DNA of 64,000 bases, taken from Hahella sp. CCB-MM4 (GTDB lineage Bacteria; Pseudomonadota; Gammaproteobacteria; Pseudomonadales; Oleiphilaceae). The notes beneath the pieces are model-generated. The model made no database searches. It worked only from the letters and a program-made list of their open reading frames with translations, and had not been told where the DNA came from. Made by a program: the position numbers and the translations under genes. The stretch is taken from contig NZ_MRYI01000014.1 of assembly GCF_002260525.1 (NCBI RefSeq), positions 124,001 to 188,000 on the forward strand. Reading direction: 5' to 3'. This document shows, one piece after another, positions 20,902 through 30,752 of this stretch; within the stretch, counting starts at the first letter, position 1, and each line of letters opens with the position of its first letter.

Positions 20902-21408
20902 GTGAGCGAAAACGAACACAACGATAAGGATCAGAGAGGCAGGGAGCCTTCGAGAAGATCGGGACCAAGTATGGCGGACAAGCGTCGTCGCGCACGTCGA
21001 CTGGTTCTGCAGGCCTTATATCAATGGCAGATCGCAAGCTCTTCAGTCTCTCAGGTCGAGGCTGAGTTTCTGGTCGATAACGACATGGAAAAGGTCGACA
21101 AAGAGTTCTTTCGTGAGCTTCTTCGCGGTGTGACCTCGCAAGTTAAGGCTTTGGATGAGGCTCTGACTCCATGTATCGACAGAAAAGTGGAAGATCTTGA
21201 TCCGATAGAGCTCTCGGTTATCCGTATGGGAGCCTATGAATTGATCAACAGAATTGATGTCCCTTATCGGGTAGCCATCAATGAAGCGGTGGAGCTGACC
21301 AAAAAGTTTGGTGGTACGGATGGGCACAAGTTCGTTAACAGCGTGCTGGATAAACTGGCTCCCAAGTTTCGTGAAGTTGAGATTAACGCTTCCCGGAGTA
21401 AGCGGTAA
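20902..21408 (+). CDS. nusB: Transcription antitermination factor NusB
   Basis: Binds boxA RNA together with ribosomal protein S10 in rRNA antitermination. The helical core RRRARRLVLQALYQWQI and DRVAINEAVELTKKFG-like regions are clear (here YRVAINEAVELTKKFGG). GTG 20902 follows the ribH stop directly, with AGGTGGG about 10 bases upstream. That start gives a polar 23-residue N-terminal extension. ATG 20971 would give a protein of normal length but has a poor ribosome-binding site. I keep the GTG with moderate certainty. Confidence 0.93.
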   Translation: MSENEHNDKDQRGREPSRRSGPSMADKRRRARRLVLQALYQWQIASSSVSQVEAEFLVDNDMEKVDKEFFRELLRGVTSQVKALDEALTPCIDRKVEDLDPIELSVIRMGAYELINRIDVPYRVAINEAVELTKKFGGTDGHKFVNSVLDKLAPKFREVEINASRSKR

Positions 21409-21462
21409 TTAGGGAGGCCATCTTTCCTGAGGGGCATAGCGCTCATAGAGGTTGGTTTTGTC

Positions 21463-22440
21463 GTGTCAGGAATGGATGAGTTTTCTCTGATCAATCAATT
21501 TTTCCGTCGCTCTCCGGATGCGTGGAAGTCTATTTCTGCAGGAATTGCCAAAGGAATTGGCGATGATTGTGCAGTTCTGGGAGTAACGGATCAACAGGTC
21601 GTTGTTTCCACTGATACCATGATTGCAGGACGGCATTTTCCTGATGATTGCCCAGGAGACGTTGTTGCGTCTCGTGCGCTGGCAGCCGCTGCAAGTGATC
21701 TGGCGGCTATGGGGGCTGGGCCCTTGGGGTTCACTCTATCTTTGAGTATGCCTCGGCTGGACCTGCATTGGTGTCAAACATTTGCTGACACCCTTCATGA
21801 AAAAGCGATCCGGTGGCAAATACCGTTGATTGGTGGTGACACCGTCAAAGGGCCGCTTAATATCTCTATCACTGTTCTCGGTCTGGTTCCTCCGGGTCAG
21901 GCTTTAATGAGGAACGGGGCGAAGCCCGGTGAGGACATCTGGGTTAGCGGATGGCTTGGTAATGCCGCCGGAGGTCTTGAAGTTGCTCTTGCTGGCGATA
22001 AAAGGCTTACGACTGCAAAGAAAATGCTCTTATCCTGCTACCAGGCCCCTGTTCCCCGCTTCGATTTGGGTAGAAGGCTGCTGGGGGTCGCTTCGTCTGC
22101 GATTGATATCTCAGATGGGTTGTTGGCTGATTGGCAGCATATCGCGGATGTCTCCGATGTCGGGGCGGAGATATTTTCCAGCCAAGTGCCCATAAGCAAA
22201 GAGCTGACCGAGGTTTGCGGGGGGCATAAAGCGCTGAATTATGCGCTTGCTGGTGGGGATGATTACGAGTTGTGCTTTACCGCGCCGCAAGATCTTCGTT
22301 CGATAATATTGGAACTATCTTCTGACAAGATGCCGTTGACCAGAATTGGTCGAGTCAAGAGTGGTCAAGAACTTTCTGTTATTGATGGAGCGGGTAAGCG
22401 TCAGGATTTTCAAAAAACGGGTTTCAACCACTTTGGATAA
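21463..22440 (+). CDS. thiL: Thiamine-monophosphate kinase
   Basis: Makes thiamine diphosphate from thiamine monophosphate. Characteristic parts are the N-terminal GIGDDCAVL, the metal-binding VSTDTMIAGRHF, and SRALAAAASDLAAMGA. 325 residues. GTG 21463 has AGAGG 11 bases upstream; ATG 21472, in frame, is the alternative and would remove three residues. It lies in the conserved nusB-thiL-pgpA order. Confidence 0.95.
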   Translation: MSGMDEFSLINQFFRRSPDAWKSISAGIAKGIGDDCAVLGVTDQQVVVSTDTMIAGRHFPDDCPGDVVASRALAAAASDLAAMGAGPLGFTLSLSMPRLDLHWCQTFADTLHEKAIRWQIPLIGGDTVKGPLNISITVLGLVPPGQALMRNGAKPGEDIWVSGWLGNAAGGLEVALAGDKRLTTAKKMLLSCYQAPVPRFDLGRRLLGVASSAIDISDGLLADWQHIADVSDVGAEIFSSQVPISKELTEVCGGHKALNYALAGGDDYELCFTAPQDLRSIILELSSDKMPLTRIGRVKSGQELSVIDGAGKRQDFQKTGFNHFG

Positions 22441-22456
22441 AACAGGAAATCGTAGT

Positions 22457-23008
22457 ATGTCAAATGACCTGCCGTCATCGACAGATAAAGCTTTCTCAAA
22501 ATCTGAATACAGGCCTGGCGTGGGAGAAACGATGACGAATCCTGTGCATCTGCTGGCAACAGGATTGGGGTCTGGCTTGAGTCCTGTAGCGCCGGGAACG
22601 GTTGGCTCAGCGGCGGCAGTATTGCTTTACATGCTGTTTCTGGCTCATCTTGAATGGTGGGCACAGTTGGCTGTCATCGTTGTAGGCGGGGTAGTCGGGA
22701 TATATCTATGTGGTAAAACTGCTCGTGACTGGAATACTCACGATCATGGCGCCATTGTCTGGGATGAATGGGTCGCTCAGTGGCTAACGCTGATTGCACT
22801 CCCCTGGAATAGTCCGTGGCTGATACTGGGATTTGTGTATTTTCGGTTGTTTGATATCTGGAAACCCTGGCCCATCAGCTGGTGTGATCGCCATGTCCAC
22901 GGGGGAGCTGGAATCATGCTTGATGACATACTGGCTGGCGGGATTGCCTTGCTATGCACCCGTGGCACTATGTTGGCTTTTGAGGCGCTCGCGGGTGCAG
23001 CTGTTTAA
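22457..23008 (+). CDS. pgpA: Phosphatidylglycerophosphatase A
   Basis: Dephosphorylates phosphatidylglycerophosphate at the inner membrane. The family motif GLSPVAPGTVGS, the metal-site DxDxxxxVWDEWV-like region (NTHDHGAIVWDEWVAQW) and the DRHVHGGAGIMLDDILAG block are present, with three to four hydrophobic segments. ATG 22457 has AGGA about 9 bases upstream and gives 183 residues. The longer open frame overlaps thiL and has no homology. It is the last gene of the nrdR-rib operon. Confidence 0.93.
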   Translation: MSNDLPSSTDKAFSKSEYRPGVGETMTNPVHLLATGLGSGLSPVAPGTVGSAAAVLLYMLFLAHLEWWAQLAVIVVGGVVGIYLCGKTARDWNTHDHGAIVWDEWVAQWLTLIALPWNSPWLILGFVYFRLFDIWKPWPISWCDRHVHGGAGIMLDDILAGGIALLCTRGTMLAFEALAGAAV

Positions 23009-23232
23009 TAAATTCTATGTATTCGGGTAACCTTGTGGGAGTCTTCGTGAGGGACCAGTTGCGCGACTTTCAGGAATCGCTTTAGCCCTTCTTCGGCCCT
23101 TAATTTGCTTGCGTATGGGCCGCTGTCAAACCCTTCTCTGGTGGAGAAGTACCACTTGTCGCTTACTGAAAAGAAGCGGTCTGTTCTGAACGGTGTAGCT
23201 CCATTTTCACCTGCGCGATTAAAAGTATCCAT
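23005..23232 (-). CDS. DUF6316 family small protein
   Basis: A 75-residue protein of unknown function. The conserved core PFRTDRFFSVSDKWYFSTREG...GPY is what I recognise as the DUF6316 pattern seen in marine gammaproteobacteria and pseudomonads. It has no signal peptide or membrane helix and is aromatic-rich at the N-terminus and basic at the C-terminus. Its stop codon overlaps the pgpA stop on the other strand, leaving no space for a terminator between the convergent genes. Confidence 0.75.
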   Translation of the reverse strand: MDTFNRAGENGATPFRTDRFFSVSDKWYFSTREGFDSGPYASKLRAEEGLKRFLKVAQLVPHEDSHKVTRIHRIY

Positions 23233-23484
23233 GACGTGCTCTCCGTCTAAATCTGGGCAAGGCTGATTATTATTGTATTTGTATACGAATTAACCATGGC
23301 ACAGATCACTGAATTACGCAATAAACATTGATTTGATTGAGATCGCCTGCTCAAAGTGCCTGTAGCTTGCATCCCGGTCTCTGCCATATCAAAATGACCC
23401 GCGTTTTTTAAATCATCGGTGAGTGGGGCATCAGTTTCCTGTTTGCCTTGATTCCACTCCGGTAATAATGATTATGAGGAAGTT

Positions 23485-24192
23485 ATGAATTTGCTTCAGA
23501 GAAGTCTCTGTTGGACGAGTATGTTGATGGCGGCAGTTGTTCTATCTGCCTGTACCGCTTCATCCCGTGTGGTTAAAGTATATGAAGGGGATACATTGGA
23601 TAAGAGTCAGGTTGCGAAGCTGGTAACGCCGGAAGATATTGATGTGATTGAAATCGATGGCATTAAGCAGAAAGAATACGTGCTGGAAAGTATGTCGTTG
23701 ACCTACGATCTGTTGCCGGGCGAGCACGTGGTTGTGTACAAATACAACGGCCTGTTTTCTAAGGTGCGTGATTCTAATGATGCAGATGCGCCCCGTGCTG
23801 AGCTGATTCAATCCGAGCAGCGGCAAGTAAAGTTCAATGCCAGCGCTGGTCAAACATATAACTTTAATTTCAAGCGTCCCGGAAGCAAAAATGAGGCGCG
23901 TGAGTTCGTTGAGACCTTCCAAGCGGCCATTGTGACTGAAAGTGGGAGAAGCGTCGCCAAAGATAGCAAATATGTGAAGCCCGCAACAATTGTCTCTCCG
24001 GCTCAAACGCCTGCTGTGACCGCGTTTCCGGTAGCTTCGGCTCCAGTCGCTACTACTGCAGCACCCGCTGCCCAGACGGCTGGGGTAGCTCCGGTGGATG
24101 CGGGATTGTCACGTCTGGATGCTCTGAAAGTCTTATGGGGTAAGGCGTCGGCAGAAGAAAAGAAAGAGTTTCTTCGTTGGGCTTTTCAATAA
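23485..24192 (+). CDS. DUF2057 (YccT-like) lipoprotein
   Basis: The signal peptide ends in the lipobox LSAC with Cys23, so it is a lipoprotein. The middle (residues about 30-135) resembles DUF2057: DVIEIDGIKQKEYVLE, then a LLPGEHVVVYKYN strand, then a GQTYNFNFKRP strand. An Ala/Pro/Val-rich linker (about 170-205) leads to a charged C-terminal helix ending KEEFLRWAFQ-like (KKEFLRWAFQ). Function is unknown. It is a single gene with its own terminator. Confidence 0.78.
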   Translation: MNLLQRSLCWTSMLMAAVVLSACTASSRVVKVYEGDTLDKSQVAKLVTPEDIDVIEIDGIKQKEYVLESMSLTYDLLPGEHVVVYKYNGLFSKVRDSNDADAPRAELIQSEQRQVKFNASAGQTYNFNFKRPGSKNEAREFVETFQAAIVTESGRSVAKDSKYVKPATIVSPAQTPAVTAFPVASAPVATTAAPAAQTAGVAPVDAGLSRLDALKVLWGKASAEEKKEFLRWAFQ

Positions 24193-24235
24193 GCTGAAGT
24201 AGCGCTACCCACCAGATAGATGGGTAATAGTTGAG

Positions 24236-24272
24236 AAAAAGCGCGGCTGGAAAAACCAGGTGCGCTTTTTTT
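24236..24272 (+). terminator. Terminator after the DUF2057 gene
   Basis: Stem AAAAAGCGC (24236-24244) with GCGCTTTTT (24262-24270), with an inner CTGG/CCAG helix, then more T. A second small hairpin, TACCCA/TGGGTA, precedes it at 24206-24226. Confidence 0.85.
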
Positions 24273-24398
24273 ATTCCCTCAACATAATTTTCTCCTGGAT
24301 AGGTCATGTTGAAGCTACTAAGTCAGCGCGGTGTGCCTGAGCAATTCTGCTAAACTATTACAGTATCAATTCAGAATTGTCTGAACGCAGGAGGTGTT

Positions 24399-25184
24399 GT
24401 GATGTCTATTCGCCAGCCCGCGGTTGAAGGTCTGTTTTATCCCGCCAACAGAGATCAGCTCAAAAATATGATTTCCGGTTATTTGTCCGAATATCCGGTT
24501 TCCGGTGATGCTTTACCCAAGGCAATCATTGTTCCTCATGCGGGTTTGGTTTATTCAGGTGTTATCGCAGCGGCAGCCTATGCGCAGCTAGCGCCTTATG
24601 CTTCAAAAATACATAAGGTGGTACTTATTGGGCCCAGTCACAGAGTGGCGTTTGAAGGTCTTGCGGTCCCGGAGTCAACAGAGTTTGCCACCCCTTTGGG
24701 CTTGATTTCTATTGATCAGGAATTGAAGCGGCGTGTATTGGAGTTGCCTCAAGTGATTGAGCATGAAGGGCCTCATGCGCAGGAGCATAGCCTTGAAGTT
24801 CAGTTACCCTTCCTTCAGTTATGCTTAAAGGATTTTGAGTTGCTTCCACTGGTCGTTGGGGATGCAAGTGCCGCAAATGTGTCTGAGGTCCTGGAGCTGG
24901 TATGGGGGGGCGAAGAAACCTTAATTGTAGCCAGCTCTGACCTTAGTCACTATCTCGACTATGAAAGTGCGCGACGAAAAGATGATCATACCTCAATGAG
25001 AATTCTAAACCGGGAATATACGCTGCACGGTGATGAGGCTTGTGGTTGTCGGGTGCTTAACGGGCTCCTAAAAATTGCTGTTGGAAAGGATATTGGGGTT
25101 GAGAGGCTCCGCATTGCCAACTCCGGAGACACAGCGGGAGACAAAAGCAGGGTCGTTGGGTATGGGGCCTATGCACTCCACTGA
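24399..25184 (+). CDS. amrB: MEMO family protein (AmmeMemoRadiSam system protein B)
   Basis: 261 residues. Shows the MEMO landmarks: N-terminal RQPAVEGLFYPA, the PHAGLVYSG segment, GPSHRV, the HSLEVQLPFLQ helix and SSDLSHY. The fold is related to extradiol dioxygenases. The molecular role in bacteria is not established. It overlaps the AMMECR1 gene downstream by about 20 bp, so the two are translationally coupled. In many genomes a radical SAM gene (amrS) completes the trio; none is adjacent here. Confidence 0.88.
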   Translation: MMSIRQPAVEGLFYPANRDQLKNMISGYLSEYPVSGDALPKAIIVPHAGLVYSGVIAAAAYAQLAPYASKIHKVVLIGPSHRVAFEGLAVPESTEFATPLGLISIDQELKRRVLELPQVIEHEGPHAQEHSLEVQLPFLQLCLKDFELLPLVVGDASAANVSEVLELVWGGEETLIVASSDLSHYLDYESARRKDDHTSMRILNREYTLHGDEACGCRVLNGLLKIAVGKDIGVERLRIANSGDTAGDKSRVVGYGAYALH

Positions 25185-25734
25185 TATGACGGCTGAGGAC
25201 CGGCAGAGGCTTCGCCAGATTGCATGGAGTTCCATCGATTATGCTCTTGATCATGCTGGGCCAATGAGACTTGATGCTGACTCTCTGTCCGGGGTGCTGG
25301 CGGAGCCGGGAGCGAGCTTTGTTACCCTGACGCTGAATGGTGTGCTGCGGGGATGTATCGGTTCACTTCAGGCAATGAGGCCGCTGGCGGAGGATGTTGC
25401 TGAAAATGCTTACTCGGCCGCATTCAGGGATCCCAGGTTTCATCCTCTGACTAAAGATGAGAGGGTGTCTTGCGAGCTGGAAATATCCGTTTTAACGCCG
25501 CCTGAGAGCTTTCCCGTTGCTTCAGAGGATGACTTGGTTCGGCGTTTAATTCCGAGCGAGCACGGTGTGATTTTGCGCTGGAGGCAAAGACGGGCAACCT
25601 ATTTGCCCTCGGTGTGGGATATGCTGCCAGACCCTCGCAGGTTTGTGCGAGAGCTTAAAAAGAAAGCGGGCTTATCGGAAGAATTCTGGGATCCTGAGAT
25701 GGAAGTGTCAGTCTATCGAGCGATTAAGTTTTAG
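25162..25734 (+). CDS. amrA: AMMECR1 family protein (AmmeMemoRadiSam system protein A)
   Basis: The family motif RGCIGSL and the AAFRDPRFHPL block are intact, followed by ELEISVLTPPE and LPSVWDMLPDPRRFV. I chose ATG 25162 because AGGG lies 9 bases before it; 25171 and 25186 are alternatives in frame. The product is about 190 residues. It overlaps the end of the MEMO gene, so the two proteins probably work together. The biochemical activity of the family is unknown. Confidence 0.88.
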   Translation: MGPMHSTDMTAEDRQRLRQIAWSSIDYALDHAGPMRLDADSLSGVLAEPGASFVTLTLNGVLRGCIGSLQAMRPLAEDVAENAYSAAFRDPRFHPLTKDERVSCELEISVLTPPESFPVASEDDLVRRLIPSEHGVILRWRQRRATYLPSVWDMLPDPRRFVRELKKKAGLSEEFWDPEMEVSVYRAIKF

Positions 25735-25750
25735 AGGCGAACTAAAAGAG

Positions 25751-27304
25751 CTACTTTGATTCCTCGGAAGTTTCCGTTTTGCTGTTGGTAAATAGATTGC
25801 TAAACAGGGAAACAATGTCTCCAATCATTCCTGCCAGCACATTTTGATCTGTTTCTTCACTTATTAGGCTTTCAATTTCCTCTGGGCTGGTTTCTGCCAG
25901 GTCTTTCTTCAGCTTGTCTATGGCTACCGGAAAGTGGTCTACAAGTGGTTGGAGGTCGGGAATTACTGAGGGGCAGGATGTCAGGGTGAATGTCACCTTT
26001 CCAGCGTAACTGGAAATGACAAAAACCAGTCCCAAACCATCAAAAAGAGGTGCTGTTCCTAATTGATAGTCAACTCTGGCGCCGTTGAAATACAAGGGGT
26101 ATTGGGGGCCAGGGATATTTGTGATGGGGACATTGAACAGGGGTTTGTGTTTCTGGGCCAGTTGAAACTCGGTGTAAATGCGGGCAGACAGACCAAGCAT
26201 CGCTGATGGGACCAGTTGTGTCAGTCGAGATGCGGATATTGCCTGTCTGTAGACGTGAGATGCGCTGGCACTGTCGTGTATACGCTGCATTCGGATAGCC
26301 AGATTGGGCTCGTCAGTGGACAGCGAAATCAGCAAGGCTGACAGCTGGCTGCCAGTGGGGCTGTCAATATGTTTCGATCTGACCGAAATTGGCTGCATTG
26401 CAATTAGCGAGCTCTCAGGAAGTTCCTCACTGGTTTCCGACAGATAAAAGGAAAGTACTTCGGAGCACAACGTGACGACAACATCGTTGAGGGTTAGTTC
26501 GGGGTGCGACTTCTTGATTTGCTTCAATTGATTCAGGCTGCACTCAAAAAATGCAATGCTTCTGCTGTTGTCTATCGGTTGATTGATTCTGGTGTAGGGG
26601 GCACTGAACAGAGAAGGTGGAAGAGATAGCTTACGTAAACGCTGTACTAGTAAGGTATAGAAAGCTGAAGCCGCAGCGTCTTTTGCCATATTGGCAAGTC
26701 TAAAAGGGGTGTTCAGTGCATTTCCATAGGCACTACTGATCAACCTGGCTTTGGAAGGAAGCGGTTGAGGGCTCCATTCTACCGGCTGAAATTTACGCTC
26801 TCCATCGGCGGTAAAGTCAAGTAGAGCGCCCATCAGTTCTTCGCCCGTTACTCCGTCCACGGCGGAGTGGTGAATCTTGACCACCAAGGCACAACAAGCA
26901 CCTGGAAAATCCTTGATATTGGATAAGCCGTCAATCAGGGTGATGTGCCACAGCGGACGCTCCCGGTTTAGGGGGATTGAAAGTATCGATGATGCTAATT
27001 CAAGAAGTCGGGAAGCGGTATTGCCTCCATTTTGGAGGGTGACGTGGTCCAGGTGATGGGTGAGGTCAAAGTTGGGGTCGTCTACCCAATAAGGGTGGTC
27101 TAACTTTAGCGGAACCTCGACCAGCCGCTGTCGAAACCTCTTGGAGGCTGTCAGGCGCGATTCTACATGCTTGTATAGGTCGTCATAGGTTAATGGGCGG
27201 CCGCGATCCTGGCAGTTCAGAACGTAGATGCCCCCTATATGCATTGGGGAGGACTCACTCTCCAAATACAGGAAAGAGGTATCCAATTCTGATAATTGCT
27301 GCAT
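25751..27304 (-). CDS. Wax ester synthase / diacylglycerol acyltransferase (WS/DGAT)
   Basis: Transfers acyl groups from acyl-CoA to fatty alcohols or diacylglycerol to make storage lipids. The active-site HHSAVDG is at residues 145-151; PLW (117-119) and LNDVV are also family motifs. The N-terminus LSELDTSFLYLES is typical. ATG 27304 has GAAG five bases upstream; a GTG two codons earlier is possible. 517 residues, full length, with an extra charged C-terminus (SKTETSEESK). It is alone on the minus strand, downstream of ispB. Confidence 0.93.
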   Translation of the reverse strand: MQQLSELDTSFLYLESESSPMHIGGIYVLNCQDRGRPLTYDDLYKHVESRLTASKRFRQRLVEVPLKLDHPYWVDDPNFDLTHHLDHVTLQNGGNTASRLLELASSILSIPLNRERPLWHITLIDGLSNIKDFPGACCALVVKIHHSAVDGVTGEELMGALLDFTADGERKFQPVEWSPQPLPSKARLISSAYGNALNTPFRLANMAKDAAASAFYTLLVQRLRKLSLPPSLFSAPYTRINQPIDNSRSIAFFECSLNQLKQIKKSHPELTLNDVVVTLCSEVLSFYLSETSEELPESSLIAMQPISVRSKHIDSPTGSQLSALLISLSTDEPNLAIRMQRIHDSASASHVYRQAISASRLTQLVPSAMLGLSARIYTEFQLAQKHKPLFNVPITNIPGPQYPLYFNGARVDYQLGTAPLFDGLGLVFVISSYAGKVTFTLTSCPSVIPDLQPLVDHFPVAIDKLKKDLAETSPEEIESLISEETDQNVLAGMIGDIVSLFSNLFTNSKTETSEESK

Positions 27305-27401
27305 AATCACTTCTACTGGCTGGGTTCTGAGTTACTTTAACAGGCTATCGCCGGAAACGGTAGAACCAGGTTAATTGCCAATAAATTTATTTAACTTGCG
27401 G

Positions 27402-28370
27402 CTATTTGTTCCGATTGACGGCAAACTGTGCAAGATGAAGCATGGCATCCCGATGCTGGCCGGGGGAGAGCAATTCAAGTTGTGCTATGGCGTTGTCTAC
27501 ATGACGACGCGCCTGCTCCATTGTGAATTCCAGGGCACCTGAACGACGCACCACTTCTAGGATGTCATCAAGATTCTCCAGTCCTCCTTCACGAATTGCC
27601 TTTCTGATTAACTGGCGATCTTCCGCTGAAGAATGTTCTTGGGCAAACAGTAAGGGGAGGGTGGGTTTCCCTTCGGCAAGATCATCTCCGACATTTTTTC
27701 CCATGTCAGCCGCATTGCCGGTGTAATCCAAAACATCATCCACTAGCTGGAAGGCTATTCCGAGCTCAAGACCATAAATCTGTGCAGCTTTCTGTTGATT
27801 TTGTGTGCAATTTGCCAATGCCGCAGCGCTATGGGAGGCGGCTTCAAACAGCTTGGCTGTTTTGGCCGTAATGACGTCCATATATTGGGCGTGAGTGATA
27901 TCTGGATTTTTGCAGTTAGTAAGTTGAAGAACCTCTCCCTCAGCAATCACGTTGGTGGCATCAGACAGTATCTGCATGACTTCCAGGCTGCCGAGTTCAA
28001 CCATCATCTGGAACGCGCGAGAATACAGGAAATCTCCGACCAGCACGCTGGGAGCGTTACCCCACTTCGCATTTGCAGTATCGCGACCTCTCCGCAATGA
28101 GGAGGTATCTACAACATCGTCGTGCAATAGAGTGGCTGTATGCAGGAATTCTATGATTGCCGCCAGCTTTATATAATCCGGATTGCTGTTGTGAACTGCA
28201 TTGCTGACGAGCAGGACTAGCAATGGCCGCAGCCGCTTGCCCCCGGACTCGACAATGTACTGGCCAATTCGCTCAACCAGGGGGACCCGCGAAAAGAGTT
28301 GGGACGTAATAAGCTCGTCCACCGCGGCGAAGTCATCGCTCACGGTGCTATATATGAGTTCTGCCTGCAT
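27402..28370 (-). CDS. ispB: Octaprenyl diphosphate synthase
   Basis: Builds the C40 side chain of ubiquinone. The two aspartate-rich motifs are HDDVVD and VDDVLDYTG. Its 322 residues match IspB. It is divergent from rplU-rpmA, the conserved gammaproteobacterial arrangement, with 368 bp between them. Confidence 0.95.
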   Translation of the reverse strand: MQAELIYSTVSDDFAAVDELITSQLFSRVPLVERIGQYIVESGGKRLRPLLVLLVSNAVHNSNPDYIKLAAIIEFLHTATLLHDDVVDTSSLRRGRDTANAKWGNAPSVLVGDFLYSRAFQMMVELGSLEVMQILSDATNVIAEGEVLQLTNCKNPDITHAQYMDVITAKTAKLFEAASHSAAALANCTQNQQKAAQIYGLELGIAFQLVDDVLDYTGNAADMGKNVGDDLAEGKPTLPLLFAQEHSSAEDRQLIRKAIREGGLENLDDILEVVRRSGALEFTMEQARRHVDNAIAQLELLSPGQHRDAMLHLAQFAVNRNK

Positions 28371-28738
28371 TGTCTTGATGAAATCCGGATTGAACGAATG
28401 TCAATTCGTTCTGGTTGATACCTATTGGGATGGCAATGCTATGGGTCCTTGGCTGAGGCTGTCAAGTTATAAGGTCTGGAATTGGTCATCTCATTGATTT
28501 TCAGGGTAATTGCCTTTGGCAGTATTTGGAATGGATTGTTTGCTTATTGATCGGCGTGGTTGTATAATCTCGCGCCCGCTGAAATCCATTCCCTGTCAAG
28601 AGGGTGTCCGAAGTGACTCCCGTCAAAACAGGTGCGGCAGTAACCAAGAAATGGGCGCAAATGCCGAAGCTGGCACAAACTCGGCTTTCCCGCCGGGCCA
28701 GGTGAGGCTGTAGAAAGACATGTTGGAGATAAATACGC
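28371..28738. other. Divergent ispB/rplU control region
   Basis: 368 bp without a gene. It holds the rplU promoter at 28540-28568 and an rplU leader of about 165 bases. No tRNA or small ORF with a good start is seen. Confidence 0.6.
28540..28568 (+). promoter_or_regulatory. Sigma-70 promoter of rplU-rpmA
   Basis: TTGCTT, a 17-bp spacer and a perfect TATAAT. Transcription would start near 28575, giving a long leader before rplU. Confidence 0.8.
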
Positions 28739-29050
28739 ATGTACGCAGTTATTGTTAGTGGTGGTAAGCAGCACCGTGTTCGTGAAGGCGAGCGCATCAA
28801 GCTGGAAAAAATCGAACTGGAAACTGGTGCGACTGTTGAGTTCGATAAAGTGTTGCTGGTTGCTAACGGTGATGATGTCAAAGTGGGCGCGCCCGTTGTT
28901 GAAGGTGCCAAAGTATCTGCTGAGATCATTGCTCATGGTCGCCACAAGAAAGTGAACATTATCAAGTTCCGTCGCCGTAAGCATCACATGAAGCGTCAGG
29001 GGCATCGTCAGTGGTTTACTGAAGTTAAAATCACTGGCATTACTGGCTAA
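28739..29050 (+). CDS. rplU: 50S ribosomal protein L21
   Basis: 103 residues, beginning [18 protein letters not shown] and ending in the basic [14 protein letters not shown] region that contacts 23S rRNA. A TTGGAGA ribosome-binding site lies about 10 bases upstream. It is co-transcribed with rpmA from the strong upstream promoter; the long leader leaves room for autogenous control, which I cannot show. Confidence 0.98.
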   Translation: MYAVIVSGGKQHRVREGERIKLEKIELETGATVEFDKVLLVANGDDVKVGAPVVEGAKVSAEIIAHGRHKKVNIIKFRRRKHHMKRQGHRQWFTEVKITGITG

Positions 29051-29115
29051 CCGCCTTCTTGCATCTTACTAGATGTTGGAATCAGGCATTCACTGGATTT
29101 TAAAGGAGACATACA

Positions 29116-29376
29116 ATGGCTCATAAGAAGGCGGCAGGTAGTAGCCGTAACGGTCGCGATTCAGAATCGAAACGCCTTGGCGTTAAGCGCTTTGGTGGTC
29201 AGCTGGTTAAGGCTGGCAACATTTTGATTCGTCAGCGTGGTACAGAGTTCCATCCTGGTGAGAACGTGGGCTGTGGTCGTGACCACACTCTGTTCGCTAA
29301 AAAAGATGGTTATGTTAAGTTTTCTGTAGCTGGTCCGCTTAAGCGTCGTACTATTAGTATCGTCGCTGCGGAATAA
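29116..29376 (+). CDS. rpmA: 50S ribosomal protein L27
   Basis: 86 residues, beginning [20 protein letters not shown], the flexible tail that reaches the peptidyl-transferase centre. The start has AAAGGAG 8 bases before it. A strong terminator follows. Confidence 0.98.
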   Translation: MAHKKAAGSSRNGRDSESKRLGVKRFGGQLVKAGNILIRQRGTEFHPGENVGCGRDHTLFAKKDGYVKFSVAGPLKRRTISIVAAE

Positions 29377-29392
29377 GAATCTGCTCAGAATC

Positions 29393-29421
29393 AAAAAGCT
29401 CCGCACTTGCGGAGCTTTTTT
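29393..29421 (+). terminator. Terminator after rpmA
   Basis: Stem AAAAGCTCCGC with GCGGAGCTTTT around an ACTT loop (29405-29408), followed by a T-run to 29421. Confidence 0.92.
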
Positions 29422-29496
29422 GTTTGTGCTGTCGGTGCGACAGCATGGTGAAATTATGCAAAGTTATACAGCCAATCCGAGGCTGCTGGGGGATGA

Positions 29497-30702
<1,206 letters not shown>

Positions 30703-30752
30703 TATAGGTGTTGTGATGTTGTCGATGCTTTGGGTTAAAGAAGGGTTGGGGC

